Below, piece after piece: positions 19,339-28,968 of a stretch of DNA of 64,000 bases. Origin of the DNA: an uncultured Pseudoteredinibacter sp. GTDB lineage: Bacteria > Pseudomonadota > Gammaproteobacteria > Pseudomonadales > Cellvibrionaceae. The DNA lies in NCBI RefSeq assembly GCF_947500695.1, contig NZ_CANMSS010000006.1, positions 124,001-188,000 of the forward strand, given 5' to 3'. Every line of letters begins with the position of its first letter. The first letter of the stretch is position 1. The translations under genes and the position numbers were made by a program. Under the pieces are notes generated by a model, which made no database searches, was not told where the DNA came from, and saw nothing but the letters and a program-made list of their open reading frames with translations.

Positions 19339-21057
19339 ATGAAGGCCTTTGCCAAGCTTATACTCCCCTGTTTTTTCCTCTTTTCTAATTTTTTATATGC
19401 AGAAACCAATAACAACATCAGCTCTGAGGGGGCTTACGATAAAGCCCAGGCCATGCGCAGTAGCGCTTATAAATTTATAGACGCTAACAAGATTCAAAAA
19501 TCGGAAGAGACTTTAGAAGCAGCCTTAAATTTTGTGCGTCAGCCTGACATTGTAGCGATGTACCAAGAGAACCAATATTTGGCTGGAAGGCAGTGGGATA
19601 TTTTGCGAGATTTAATCATTGTAAACGCCTTGCAACAGGATAAACCAAACGCCTTAAGCTATCTACGACAGTTAACAAAAGCAAAAAAGTCACTTGCTCG
19701 CATCGCAAAGGATGAAGATGTCGCTGCGTTGCTAGCCGAAGAGACTTTATTTGTAAACGCCGTGAAGGCCGAAAAAGCCTGGGCACGCATTCAAGCCAAC
19801 GATGGATTAAGCAGCCCCTATACAGAAAACCTAAGCGATGCCGAAAAAATTGCTGGCCTATCTACTATTTGGTCAGAAGCCAAACACGGCTTTGTCTATT
19901 TTGATCAAGTACCCAGTTTAGATTGGGACAAGCTTTACCAAAACACGATCCCTAAGGTGTTAAACACCCAAAGCACTCTAGCCTATTACCGTGAGCTGGA
20001 GCGGTTTATCGCACAACTTAAAGATAGCCACAGCGATATTAGCTACCCCAAAGCTTTAAGAAGCAAAGCCTATTCACGCCCACCCTTTAGAACCCGCCTA
20101 ATTGAAGACAAGGTGATTGTTACTGATATATACAGTAAGAGCTTGGGCGAACTCGGTATCGCGATTGGTGATGAACTACTAGAAATAGAGGGGCAAGCGG
20201 TTCACCAGTACGCTACTGAACATAAAAAGCCCTTCAACAGTAGCTCGACTCTGCAAGATTTAGAGGTTAGAACCTATCGCTATACACTGCTTTCAGGGGA
20301 TAGCGAAAAAAACTTAAATATAAAGCTCAAAAAGGCTGACGGTAGCCACAAAAACCTATCTGTACCTCGAGAAGGCTATAGCGATACCCGCTATCCAGAA
20401 GCTAATGAGTTTACTCTGCTAGAAAGTGGCATCGCTTACTTCCGCACAAACTCTTTCGCTTCCAACAAAGCCGCCGAACACTTTAAAAACATCTTGCCGC
20501 AACTTAAAAACGCCAAGGGTTTAATTATTGATGTTCGCCAAAATGGCGGCGGCTCTAGCACCGTTGGCTTTCGCATATTGCAGTACTTAACCGATAAAGC
20601 AGTTAGCGGCTCATACTCCTACTCACGCCTTAACCAACCCGTAAGAAAAGCCTGGGGCGATAACAGAACCCACTGGAAAGATCTAGGCGGCAATGACTTA
20701 TACCGCACGGCCAAAAAACAATTTGATAAGCCCGTTATGGTACTCGCCGGCCCACAGAGCTTTTCCGCTGCTGAAGATTTTTTAGTCGCCTTTAAACAAC
20801 TCCAACGTGGCCTAATCATCGGCGAAACCAGCGCCGGCAGCAGCGGCCAACCATTAGTATTTGAATTGCCCGGCGGGGGCTCGGCTAGAGTCTGTGTAAA
20901 ACGCGACCAGTATAGTAATGGTGACGACTGGGTGGGCGTGGGTATAGCACCGGATATTGTGGTGAAGGAGAGTGTTGAGGATGTGAGGGCTGGGGTTGAT
21001 GTGGTTTTAGATGCGGCTGAGGAAAAAGTTTTAGAGGGGTTCAGGGCAAGGAATTGA
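19339..21057 (+). CDS. Exported S41-family peptidase
   Basis: The 572-residue protein has a signal peptide (about residues 1-21, ending LYA-E), an uncharacterised helical N-terminal part (about 30-150) and a PDZ-like segment (about 250-330). The tail-specific protease core is at about 360-560. The core shows DVRQNGGGSS and the nucleophile region GPQSFSAAEDF (presumed Ser476). In GETSAGSSGQP the lysine of the Ser-Lys dyad seen in CtpA/Prc is missing, as in IRBP/tricorn-like S41 members. Peptidase activity is therefore plausible but may use a different mechanism. The last 120 bp of the gene are unusually G/T-rich on the coding strand, just before a large hairpin element. Confidence 0.88.
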   Translation: MKAFAKLILPCFFLFSNFLYAETNNNISSEGAYDKAQAMRSSAYKFIDANKIQKSEETLEAALNFVRQPDIVAMYQENQYLAGRQWDILRDLIIVNALQQDKPNALSYLRQLTKAKKSLARIAKDEDVAALLAEETLFVNAVKAEKAWARIQANDGLSSPYTENLSDAEKIAGLSTIWSEAKHGFVYFDQVPSLDWDKLYQNTIPKVLNTQSTLAYYRELERFIAQLKDSHSDISYPKALRSKAYSRPPFRTRLIEDKVIVTDIYSKSLGELGIAIGDELLEIEGQAVHQYATEHKKPFNSSSTLQDLEVRTYRYTLLSGDSEKNLNIKLKKADGSHKNLSVPREGYSDTRYPEANEFTLLESGIAYFRTNSFASNKAAEHFKNILPQLKNAKGLIIDVRQNGGGSSTVGFRILQYLTDKAVSGSYSYSRLNQPVRKAWGDNRTHWKDLGGNDLYRTAKKQFDKPVMVLAGPQSFSAAEDFLVAFKQLQRGLIIGETSAGSSGQPLVFELPGGGSARVCVKRDQYSNGDDWVGVGIAPDIVVKESVEDVRAGVDVVLDAAEEKVLEGFRARN

Positions 21058-21075
21058 CATTGTATGGAGCTTGCC

Positions 21076-21252
21076 GCTTTCAGCCCTCACTAGCCTTGGC
21101 TTGGAACGCTCTTAAACCATCCAAGGCGCTCGACTTCGCAGCATGGATTCGCACCATCCGGATGCTCAGCCTTCGGCCAAGCCCAAATCTCCTCCAAGGA
21201 GATTTGTCATGCTGCTCTACGGTTCCTGGCCAGGCTAGTGAGGGTTGAAAGC
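21076..21252. repeat. 177-bp element with 21-bp terminal inverted repeats
   Basis: The left arm 21076-21096 and right arm 21232-21252 are inverted copies with one mismatch, and pairing extends inward with small bulges. An inner hairpin (AAATCTCC ... GGAGATTT) lies around 21185-21205. It fills most of the gap between the S41 and DUF2185-like genes and encodes nothing convincing. It may be a small non-autonomous mobile element or a structured transcript end. Confidence 0.7.
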
Positions 21253-21365
21253 TGCATTGGGGTTCTAAACAAGTGCTCTTGTAGATTTTGACTGCTATTT
21301 TGATATGAATAATGATCAACATATTGATATCGGACAGCTTCTTGATGCACAAATTGACAACCTTG

Positions 21366-21683
21366 CTACATCTCATCGATAGGCTCTACTAACCATTGCT
21401 TATTATCTAAATAGGCTAAGTAACCAGGCTTTAAATCCTTGAATTCAGCTATCCATGGAAATTTCGTAAACAAGCAGCCCATACACACAACCATTCCATC
21501 ATCGGCATCATCAGTGGTGTTGCACATAAACTGCCAATCACCGTCTTTCCAATGAAGAACCTCTACAATAGGCTGCTCATCGTTCATGACAAACTTAGTA
21601 GTAACCACTCCAACATTCTCATCAAAATCAAACGGCCAGTCTTCTGGGTCGAATGAGTGTTTATGTTCTTGTACTTTTTGCAT
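21366..21683 (-). CDS. Small acidic DUF2185-like protein
   Basis: The 105-residue cytoplasmic protein is rich in Asp and Trp. The core is VVTTKFVMNDEQPIVEVLHWKDGDWQFMCNTTDDADDG, here about residues 26-63, then MGCLFTKFPWI and LKPGYLAYL. The pattern resembles DUF2185/Imm33-like proteins, some of which sit near toxin genes; no toxin is recognisable here. I hold the family assignment only moderately. Lower GC than the conserved regions suggests accessory DNA. Confidence 0.55.
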   Translation of the reverse strand: MQKVQEHKHSFDPEDWPFDFDENVGVVTTKFVMNDEQPIVEVLHWKDGDWQFMCNTTDDADDGMVVCMGCLFTKFPWIAEFKDLKPGYLAYLDNKQWLVEPIDEM

Positions 21684-21760
21684 AGTAAAAATTAGAATTT
21701 AAATTCCCGACCGACCAATACCAAACACTTCGCAGATTATTGTAAAAGCAAGCACTTACG

Positions 21761-22594
21761 TCAGTACACATCAATGATCTTAAAATTTTGATCCGCCTCT
21801 GACCACTCTACTACTGTGGTATCACCCACTTCAGGAAAGTTTTCGATAACGCTTCGCCCTTCAAGTCCTCTTAAGAACTCACCTTTAGAAGGCGCTACCA
21901 CAAAGCGGGTTGATTTAACTTCTATACCATTAACAAATAGTGTAAAAGTATGCTCACCCGCACCATAGATATTCCAGTTAACAACGCCGCCATATCCCGT
22001 ATTTGAATCCGATTGAGACGAACAAACACTGTTGGTATCAGGGCGGGATGAGCCATAAGGCAAGCGATACAATGGGCCTGTGCCATCAATTTGATATTCA
22101 ACTCGCGGTGAATTTCCCGCTAATGAACAAACCCAACCACGAATAACACCAACACCACTGACTACCTGATCTTGTTTCGGTGTTTCCGCGTTAAACTGTA
22201 CCGCAAACTCTCCCGAAGCTTGGTAAATATACAGCTGACTCGTATATTCATTACTCCTGTCGACATCTCTAGAGGTTACGGTATACATGCCGCCCGGCAG
22301 AGGGCCAAGCGTTGAACTAGTGAGCGCCACAAGAGTTGGCATTGGATCTAACTCCGCACAAGTGCCCGAGTCCGCATCATCCGCCAAATTTAATTCAACA
22401 TCGATATCAAACCCATCCACCGTAACGGTATGCTGGTACTTATCTATGCAAGATGTCCTAGACTGCACATAAATAGTTTGCAGCTCAAAGGGGTGATTGC
22501 TGAAGATAACCGTCGGGGTAGTTGCTATTTCTATGCTGGTTTGGGCATTAACAGACAGCGGAAGAAGTAAGGGAAGAAGATACTGCTTTTGCAT
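21761..22594 (-). CDS. Secreted protein of unknown function
   Basis: The 277-residue protein starts with a signal peptide (MQKQYLLPLLLPLSVNA). The N-terminal half (about 20-125) looks like a beta-sandwich with a Cys pair. The C-terminal half has the pattern GVGVIRGWVC, GSSRPDTNSVC, GYGGVVNWNIYGAGEHTFTLFVNG, and a final FPEVGDTTVVEWSEADQNFKI, a combination common in secreted gammaproteobacterial proteins of no known role. Four or more cysteines suggest periplasmic or extracellular disulfides. Confidence 0.6.
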   Translation of the reverse strand: MQKQYLLPLLLPLSVNAQTSIEIATTPTVIFSNHPFELQTIYVQSRTSCIDKYQHTVTVDGFDIDVELNLADDADSGTCAELDPMPTLVALTSSTLGPLPGGMYTVTSRDVDRSNEYTSQLYIYQASGEFAVQFNAETPKQDQVVSGVGVIRGWVCSLAGNSPRVEYQIDGTGPLYRLPYGSSRPDTNSVCSSQSDSNTGYGGVVNWNIYGAGEHTFTLFVNGIEVKSTRFVVAPSKGEFLRGLEGRSVIENFPEVGDTTVVEWSEADQNFKIIDVY

Positions 22595-22731
22595 TTTAAA
22601 TCCTTTTATTGAATAACTTTGATTAACACCTCAAGAACTCGTTACGTTGTGACGAAGACTCACTTTTAACGGTCCGCATCCGAAGGCTGGCCCCACCCGA
22701 TAAAGCGGACACACTCCCTCTGCCACACTTG

Positions 22732-23514
22732 TTACATTTCAGCATGCAGCATCTTATTTTCTACTCTCTTCAGCATAACAAGAAAAGCGTCTAGAGATTG
22801 CTGCACAAATGGCTGACGCTCCTCCCATGGTTCAATAAATAAGAATGCCTTCACCATGACCATCACACGCACTAAGCGAAGCTCAAAGAAGCTGCCTTTC
22901 AAGTCTTCAATGACAGGGTATCCATCAGGCCCTGCATACAGTATTTTATTTCTTTGATTGGCTTGCTCTCGTACATATTTCAGGATATCCGAAGCATTTT
23001 GATCAGTAAGAAGTTTCTCAATTTGAGGCCTAAAACTTAGCTTTTTCCCGTCTGAAGAAACATCAAAGTTTAGTGGCGGAATCGGATATGCCCACATATC
23101 TTGACCATTGATCACTAAAGGCAACACGACCCGTAATCTCGTATCGCCATTTTCTTCTTTTATGTGGAACTTTGGCAAAACCCTGCTCGTTTCTGAAAAT
23201 TCGCCGAAAAAAAACAATAAAATTTGCATAAATGGTGCAACTGCGCTTTTGTGAACATGATTCTTAGGGTTGATAAGGTGGGCGTTATCATACTTCCTAT
23301 ATTTTAAGGCATGAAACAAGCCTGCAGCAGCCTCTTCTTCGGCTGTAATTGCGCGAAATACTGCCATTTCTGGATCTTTTTCCCGGATATTCCAACCTCT
23401 TTTCAAGTGATTTACAGCACTTCGTAGAGAATGTCGTCCACGGCAAGTGGTCTCCGATTCTTCGACCAGCTTTAAGCAACGCTCCTGAAATGGTGAAAAC
23501 TGTAAATCAGTCAT
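22732..23514 (-). CDS. Conserved hypothetical protein, partner of the HEPN-like gene
   Basis: I do not recognise a named family for this 260-residue soluble protein. The N-terminal third is helical, with RSAVNHLKRGW and an Ala/Glu-rich helix (AITAEEEAAAGLFHALKYRKYDNAH). The middle contains LRVVLPLVINGQDMWAYPIPPLNFDV; the C-terminus is helical (VRVMVMVKAFLFIEPWEERQPFVQQSLDAFLVML). It is 75 bp downstream of the gene at 23590-24894 on the same strand, so the two are probably co-transcribed. There is no signal peptide. Confidence 0.6.
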   Translation of the reverse strand: MTDLQFSPFQERCLKLVEESETTCRGRHSLRSAVNHLKRGWNIREKDPEMAVFRAITAEEEAAAGLFHALKYRKYDNAHLINPKNHVHKSAVAPFMQILLFFFGEFSETSRVLPKFHIKEENGDTRLRVVLPLVINGQDMWAYPIPPLNFDVSSDGKKLSFRPQIEKLLTDQNASDILKYVREQANQRNKILYAGPDGYPVIEDLKGSFFELRLVRVMVMVKAFLFIEPWEERQPFVQQSLDAFLVMLKRVENKMLHAEM

Positions 23515-23589
23515 ATTAAGTTATAAAACCATGCTCACCAGAGAAATGGAGCGCAGCGTAATTTTGTCGTGTGCAACTCCTTATCAGCA

Positions 23590-24894
23590 CTACTTAACCC
23601 AGTGTGCATAAACTGAAGCTGATTTAGTGGGCACCGATGATGGATCAATTAACTTCACAAGTTCTTTGAACCGGTTTCGACAGCTAGAATGAGACTTAAC
23701 TCTTTCACCTATGGTGATTTTCCTGCTCGGTAAACTGAGCATTATTTCGACCTCACTAGGCGAAAATCCTTGTATGATTTTGTAATAATGAGGCACTGCC
23801 GCAGTTGAAACCCCGTATGGATTACCAGTCGCACACGTAACTACGACAGTAACAAGCTCCTCCTTTACAGTATCAGGAATAGCCCCCTGCTGAGTCAGTT
23901 GTAACAATCTTTCAGCGAATGGCGGCTCGTTATAAAAATTATCCATTGCCTGATGAACGCCCAATAATCTTTTCGATGCATTTGACAATAATGCATGAAA
24001 CTCGTGTTCACCTAACAGCGCAAGCATTCCGAGCTTTTCAAAAAATTGCTGTGATGCTTTATGCCTCTTCTCATCACCTTTAGCTATGTAATCATGATGC
24101 CGATTAATAAGATCCGATTTTGCTTTAGGTGTGAAATGTGGCGAAAAGGCAGAGGCAATCATTAGAGAATTTACACGAGATTGCTCAACGCTTGCCGGAT
24201 CACTGTAAATTCCGTGTAATGTTCCAAAAAGAAGATATTGTTGCGCTTCATGAGTGCGAGTTATTCTCTGCACCCATTGGTTCTTTTGCTCTTCAGAGAA
24301 TTTTGTACCCTTCACAGCAACCATGAATGCCGAAATATCTACACCCACAGGATTATGCTCGTTACCTAGAGCATATTTAGCACAACGATTAGCAAAGCCT
24401 ATAAATTCGTGATCATCTATTTTTCCAACAACGGGGTGTGCAGCAGAAAAGTTATTTCTAATATCTCTGCATTGATCGAGAAAGAAATAACCGTCTTCTG
24501 TGATCAGGTTTAACTTAAGACAGAGGCTTAATAATTCAGCATCCTTCAAATCAAGCAAAGCTTGCTCGTCAAAATTTGATTTGCTAAGCAACTGTTCCAC
24601 GACCGGCAAACCAAATCGCTTTACCTTTTCTCTAAGCTCAATGACAGATGTGTTCCAAATGTAATTTATAGCGCTATCAAATAGCCCCGCCGCAACCGCG
24701 ACGCACATACGCGCTAGCCCCTCCGTGCGTAATGCCGGTGGAATTTTATTCATTACTCCAGGCAGGTTATTCCATGCTATTTGAATTTCCTGATCAGAGG
24801 CAAGAATATCCCTTGGCACACCAAGAGAAGTTGTCAGCTGGTCGAGCACAGGGAGAGTATTCCCTACTACTGCGGGTAGATTTACGTCTGTCAT
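23590..24894 (-). CDS. Hypothetical protein with a HEPN-like N-terminal domain
   Basis: The 434-residue soluble protein is mostly helical. Residues about 55-155 form a bundle in which the last helix reads QCRDIRNNFSAAHP. This contains R146-N147-x5-H153, matching the HEPN ribonuclease motif R-x(4-6)-H with a polar residue after Arg. The rest (about 170-434) is helical without a recognised domain; IQGFSPSEVEIMLSLPSRKITIGERV lies near the C-terminus. It precedes the unknown gene at 22732 in a probable two-gene operon with RBS AAGGAA before its ATG. HEPN identity is inferred from the motif only. Confidence 0.6.
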   Translation of the reverse strand: MTDVNLPAVVGNTLPVLDQLTTSLGVPRDILASDQEIQIAWNNLPGVMNKIPPALRTEGLARMCVAVAAGLFDSAINYIWNTSVIELREKVKRFGLPVVEQLLSKSNFDEQALLDLKDAELLSLCLKLNLITEDGYFFLDQCRDIRNNFSAAHPVVGKIDDHEFIGFANRCAKYALGNEHNPVGVDISAFMVAVKGTKFSEEQKNQWVQRITRTHEAQQYLLFGTLHGIYSDPASVEQSRVNSLMIASAFSPHFTPKAKSDLINRHHDYIAKGDEKRHKASQQFFEKLGMLALLGEHEFHALLSNASKRLLGVHQAMDNFYNEPPFAERLLQLTQQGAIPDTVKEELVTVVVTCATGNPYGVSTAAVPHYYKIIQGFSPSEVEIMLSLPSRKITIGERVKSHSSCRNRFKELVKLIDPSSVPTKSASVYAHWVK

Positions 24895-25336
24895 ATTCCT
24901 TCCTGACGATTTTTATTCGGTTGATAGTGCTAACAGTCGATTAAACAGATAAATCTGCAATAATCAGATTCGTTTTAGAGGCTCAGAGGTAAGAGAAATA
25001 CAAGAAAGGAGTCCATTTAAATACCGCTTGCATTCCCTTGCCCAAGTGCGTAAACCACTGTTTTACCACACTTTTCATGCGTATTAATAATTTAGTACCA
25101 GATTTGCAAAATTTGGCACTTAAAGCATCTTTTATTCGTGGTAGTTTTGCTGCCTTAAGTCTTTCGATTAAAAAGTGCTCAGCATTTTTTGATTGGGGCA
25201 GTTGTTACTGCCCCATTAACCCCAGCACCCTAATCAAGGGAGTTGCTGCCGGGGAGAGGGATGGGTGCTTTGGGGTTGCTGGGTTAATTGAGGTTAGGCT
25301 TCAAACCACTTCCTTGTGGTTTGGCCCTGCTTGAAT
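24895..25336. other. Intergenic region with several inverted repeats
   Basis: No gene is supported in these 442 bp. At 25196-25215 GGGGCAG / CTGCCCC can pair. Around 25214-25292, ATTAACCCCAGCACCC is followed about 60 bp on by an inverted, diverged copy. At 25302-25320 AACCAC / GTGGTT forms a small hairpin just past the amidohydrolase stop (minus strand), a possible weak terminator. The right part is markedly G/T-rich on the plus strand. Confidence 0.5.
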
Positions 25337-26863
25337 TTAGTGTGTTACTTCTACTAATTGGCCTTCCTTTACGATCATTTCGGCTGTGAAGACGTTTTCT
25401 ATGTTTTGTAGTGGGTTGTTTGCTAGGACGATGAAATCGGCTTGCAAGCCTGGCGCTATGGCCCCTACTTTATTGCTTAGTTTATAGGCTTTGGCGTTGC
25501 CTGCTGTGGCGGCTTGTAGGATTCTTTGATTGCTTATGCCGGCCTTTTTCCATTCGCGCATTTCTCCTAGTAGTGAGTAGGCGTGTAGTGTTCCTGGGTT
25601 TCCGGCGTCGGTGCCAAAGGCTATGTTTACGCCCGAATCGATAATGCGTTTGAGGTTATTGCCTTGGATTTCTACGGCTGATTTTGCAAAGTTTGGCTTT
25701 AACTGTTCAACGATTGATCGCTCTTGTTCGTTGAGGTTTTTCAGTGCCTCTTCTGGTGCATCTACATAGGGGGTGTATTTCAGTAGCAGCTGGCTCATTG
25801 AATCTGTTTTAGGGATATTGGCCATTAGCTCTGCGAAGCTATTTAAAATGATTGGGTCACCGTGTTTTTGTTCTAGGCGATTAAAGCTCACCGCCCCTTT
25901 AAACATCTCGGAGTAATGCGCGGTAACCGATAAGGTGGGCATATAGCTGGCATTGTGAGCCTTCATCAATTGGATAAGTTCTTCATCAATAGGCTCGGAT
26001 ATCACTCCGTGTACTAAGATATCGCCACCCGCTTCAATCGATCTTTTGGCATTGGCCAAATCTTCTACGTGTACGGCTACTTGTTTATTATGCTTATGGG
26101 CGGCTTCGATCACTGGCTTATATAAATTATAAAGCTCGTCTGTCGTCATTCCTGTTTCCTGGCTCCATACGATTTTTATAATATCGGCCTGCATGGCTAT
26201 TTGCTGCTTAAGGGTATTTAGCGCTTCTTCCTCTGTGGCGACCTTGCTAAAGGTTTTTCCATTAAGGCTCAGCTTTGGCATATCCATTGGCGATAACAAT
26301 GTGCCTGCCATCAATAAATTAGGTGATGGCTTATGGCTTGCTAGCTGACGATGGTGAGCCATATATTCCGAAGGACCACCTAAATCTACAATCGTTGTTA
26401 CCCCCATATTCAAGTAGCTTTCAAATATCGAACGGGCATTATCGAGTAGCCACTGCTGATCTTGTTGGTAAGGTGATATTTTTGTGGCATCCAGCGTATC
26501 TGGTCGTGTAAAAGCACTTCCCGATTGGGCTAGGTGAATATGGCCATCAATCAAGCCCGGCATAATCCATTTATCTTTAATATTAAGGACTTTAAACCCT
26601 GCAGGAACTTCTTCCTCGTTAGAAAGAACTTTTAAGATTTTCCCGCCTTCTAGCAGAATCGTTGCATTATGAAGAACCGAACCACTTTCGGGATTGATTA
26701 TATGCCCGCCCACAAAGGCCGTTTTTTGGCCGTTCTTGATGCTGTTATTTGTATCGTTTGTATTTACATCGCTTTCAGCTTTAGCCTCTGCTGTTGCAGG
26801 CATTAACATAAGCAGTGAAGCGAACATGGTGATTAGTGCGAGTATCTTTCTGTATATCATCAA
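25337..26863 (-). CDS. Exported amidohydrolase-superfamily protein
   Basis: The 508-residue protein has a signal peptide (about residues 1-27, ending AEA). An imidazolonepropionase-like amidohydrolase core follows. The metal motif is MPGLIDGHIHL near 110. Further metal/catalytic positions appear as VHVEDLANAKRSIEAGGDILVHGV (His residues near 265 and 285) and FGTDAGNPG (Asp near 425). A prolidase- or Xaa-Pro/amidase-like hydrolase in the periplasm is likely, but the substrate is unknown. The gene is flanked by other exported minus-strand proteins of the same AT-richer block. Confidence 0.85.
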   Translation of the reverse strand: MMIYRKILALITMFASLLMLMPATAEAKAESDVNTNDTNNSIKNGQKTAFVGGHIINPESGSVLHNATILLEGGKILKVLSNEEEVPAGFKVLNIKDKWIMPGLIDGHIHLAQSGSAFTRPDTLDATKISPYQQDQQWLLDNARSIFESYLNMGVTTIVDLGGPSEYMAHHRQLASHKPSPNLLMAGTLLSPMDMPKLSLNGKTFSKVATEEEALNTLKQQIAMQADIIKIVWSQETGMTTDELYNLYKPVIEAAHKHNKQVAVHVEDLANAKRSIEAGGDILVHGVISEPIDEELIQLMKAHNASYMPTLSVTAHYSEMFKGAVSFNRLEQKHGDPIILNSFAELMANIPKTDSMSQLLLKYTPYVDAPEEALKNLNEQERSIVEQLKPNFAKSAVEIQGNNLKRIIDSGVNIAFGTDAGNPGTLHAYSLLGEMREWKKAGISNQRILQAATAGNAKAYKLSNKVGAIAPGLQADFIVLANNPLQNIENVFTAEMIVKEGQLVEVTH

Positions 26864-27001
26864 CTTGTATGACCCTCAGTATTGGTCTGTAAAATTCTGA
26901 TCATCCAACTTAATCAGAATGGAGATTATTAATATGTTTTAAAAGTAGTGCTTTGGGGCCTATTGCAAGCTGTCGATATGTTCTTCTTGGCAAACATTAT
27001 A

Positions 27002-28426
27002 TTACTTAGCACAGATGGGGCTTTTATAGCGACCAATAATTGATTTAACTTCCTTGCTAGACAGTAGCCTTGGGCTTCGCCCATCAATATATGTTTCGAT
27101 ATCCAGCTCTAGCTCATTTACTTTCCCAATAAAAGTCTTCATATCTTTAAAGGGTCTGGCCGTGCCGTTCTCATAGATGGTTCCAAAATGATCATGTGAA
27201 TAGAGCATCTTTTGCTTAGGTAAATAGAGGACTAGGTTTTCGGCAGCATGCGCTGTTGCAAGCTTTAAAATACGAACATCGCCAAGTGCTGCCTCCTTAT
27301 CCACAAGCAACAGCTCTTCTTTACTGATATCCCTACCCAAGGTTTTATTGATTAGCGCAAGAGCGTTAGAGCTTGTGACAATGCTGGCATTTAGAGCAAG
27401 GGCAGGCTTAATTAGCTGAAGATGCTCGGTATGGTGATGGGGCAGCACAACATATTTCAGAGGTTTATTCGAGCCGGTTTTGGCTAATAAGCTTTGGTAG
27501 TTTTTATCAAGCTTTCGCCCGCCACCTGATGCAATGTAGTAATCATCGGCCTCTACAAATATAGATTGTGATCGTCCACTACCCACTAGATACACCCCGT
27601 GCCCTAGCAGACGTGGGCCCTTAGCACTCGGAGCTGCCGGCTTACCCCAAGCAGAAAACCCTGCCGGCTCCTGAAACGCCCTTTGAGTATCTGGGTTGAG
27701 ATCTAGGTTTCTATATATCGATACCTTTCTAGCTTTGCCACCCACAAAATAACTTAGATCACGGGCATAGCTGATACCCGCTTTGGATTTGTGGTTTGAG
27801 AACACATAAACTAATTCGCCAGCACGGGCGTGTTTTGCTGTAACTTTTGCTATCACCCCTGTACGGGAGTCAATCAAGATTTGATGTGGGCTATTGCCAA
27901 ATAGGGGCAGCGATACTTGATAATGCTCTACACCCCGATACTGCGCTAGCCCATCGAAACTGAGCTGAGCTGTATTTTCTAATAACTGCTTTGCGATTAA
28001 AGTATCGCTACTTCTTTCTATGGAGCGCCCGGTATTTGAATAGTTGTACCAACTGTCATCAAAATACTTCTGATAGACGAGATCATAAACCCTTCCACCT
28101 TCTTTTGACGAAATATACTGCTCAAAATCGGTAACCGTGCGTACCTCCCTCCATGAAAGTAGGCTTTTTCTTTGTTTAACAAAGTCTATTAAAAGCGTTT
28201 CTTTTAACTTCCAAAAATCGGGTAAGTCAGGGCTTTCATCTTGACCAGGCCAGAGGCTCTTATTGTAATCATAGATTTTTATACTGTTTAAGTTCTTCAA
28301 TTTGTCTGCATTATAAGCTTTGGACAGTAACTGAATGACTGGCTCAGCCTTGTCGCCTGCCATTGCTGGAAGGTGTGCAAACAGCAGCACCATAGCAAAT
28401 ACTGTATTTAGTTTTTTTGTCATCAT
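27002..28426 (-). CDS. Exported metallo-beta-lactamase-fold protein with altered metal motif
   Basis: The 474-residue protein has a signal peptide (MMTKKLNTVFAMVLLFAHLPAMA-G). The C-terminal half looks like an MBL fold: VYLVGSGRSQSIFVEADDYYIASGGG, then VVLPHHHTEHLQLIKPAL near residue 329, TAHAAENLVLYLPKQKMLYSHDHFG near 400. The canonical HxHxDH is replaced by HHHTEH (Glu for Asp). The later His and Asp ligands appear present. Metal binding is plausible but altered. The N-terminal 240 residues resemble a beta-rich region found in some periplasmic MBL proteins. A SnoaL-like and a DJ-1-like gene precede it on the same strand. Confidence 0.7.
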   Translation of the reverse strand: MMTKKLNTVFAMVLLFAHLPAMAGDKAEPVIQLLSKAYNADKLKNLNSIKIYDYNKSLWPGQDESPDLPDFWKLKETLLIDFVKQRKSLLSWREVRTVTDFEQYISSKEGGRVYDLVYQKYFDDSWYNYSNTGRSIERSSDTLIAKQLLENTAQLSFDGLAQYRGVEHYQVSLPLFGNSPHQILIDSRTGVIAKVTAKHARAGELVYVFSNHKSKAGISYARDLSYFVGGKARKVSIYRNLDLNPDTQRAFQEPAGFSAWGKPAAPSAKGPRLLGHGVYLVGSGRSQSIFVEADDYYIASGGGRKLDKNYQSLLAKTGSNKPLKYVVLPHHHTEHLQLIKPALALNASIVTSSNALALINKTLGRDISKEELLLVDKEAALGDVRILKLATAHAAENLVLYLPKQKMLYSHDHFGTIYENGTARPFKDMKTFIGKVNELELDIETYIDGRSPRLLSSKEVKSIIGRYKSPICAK

Positions 28427-28484
28427 GGTTTGTAGAGTTATTGATTAGTGTTCATTTTCTGTTGATGCGAGTATTTCTTTATGG

Positions 28485-28967
28485 CTACCACAGCTCTTCG
28501 ACTAAGGATATTTTCCCATCGCTAAAGCCAAATACGGCTAACCGAGGCTCTTCAGGATGCCAAACACCGTCCTCCTTCACTACGCCATGTGAATACTCAA
28601 CCGCTATGTGAGATTTCCCATCGATTGCCCGCAAAACTCGGGCGTGATGAGCATTGGTTTTGTTATAGAAATTCCTATTGAGATTTCTGATAAAGGCTTT
28701 TCGCCATTTGTCTTTATCAAAGTCAGCGCCGTACTCAAAATGGATATATTTAACATCCTCATGCATCGCCTCCAGCAAAGAAGCAATATCCTCAATACTT
28801 GACCCTTGGCGCGAAACTCTGGCCAAAGCAGTGAAATAGGTTTCAACTTGATTTAATTTGCATTCCTTATTGCAATCGGTTGCTCCTGCTGAAGACCAGA
28901 AAGCTGACAGCAGTACCATTAGGAATAACTTTGTTTTGCAGATCATAGTTTTACAAGTCAAAGCCAT
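28485..28967 (-). CDS. Exported SnoaL/NTF2-like protein
   Basis: The 160-residue protein starts at ATG 28967, which overlaps the upstream stop region as TGA-G-ATG and is preceded by AGAAGG. A signal sequence lies within the first 30 residues (KLFLMVLLSAFWSSAGA). The mature part has an NTF2-like cone pattern: VETYFTALARVSRQGSSIEDIASLLEAMHEDVKYIHFEYGADFDKDKWRKAF, here about residues 42-93, and VEYSHGVVKEDGVWHPEEPRLAVFGFSDGKI. No catalytic role can be assigned. Close coupling to the DJ-1-like gene implies co-translation. Confidence 0.65.
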   Translation of the reverse strand: MALTCKTMICKTKLFLMVLLSAFWSSAGATDCNKECKLNQVETYFTALARVSRQGSSIEDIASLLEAMHEDVKYIHFEYGADFDKDKWRKAFIRNLNRNFYNKTNAHHARVLRAIDGKSHIAVEYSHGVVKEDGVWHPEEPRLAVFGFSDGKISLVEELW

Positions 28968-28968
28968 C

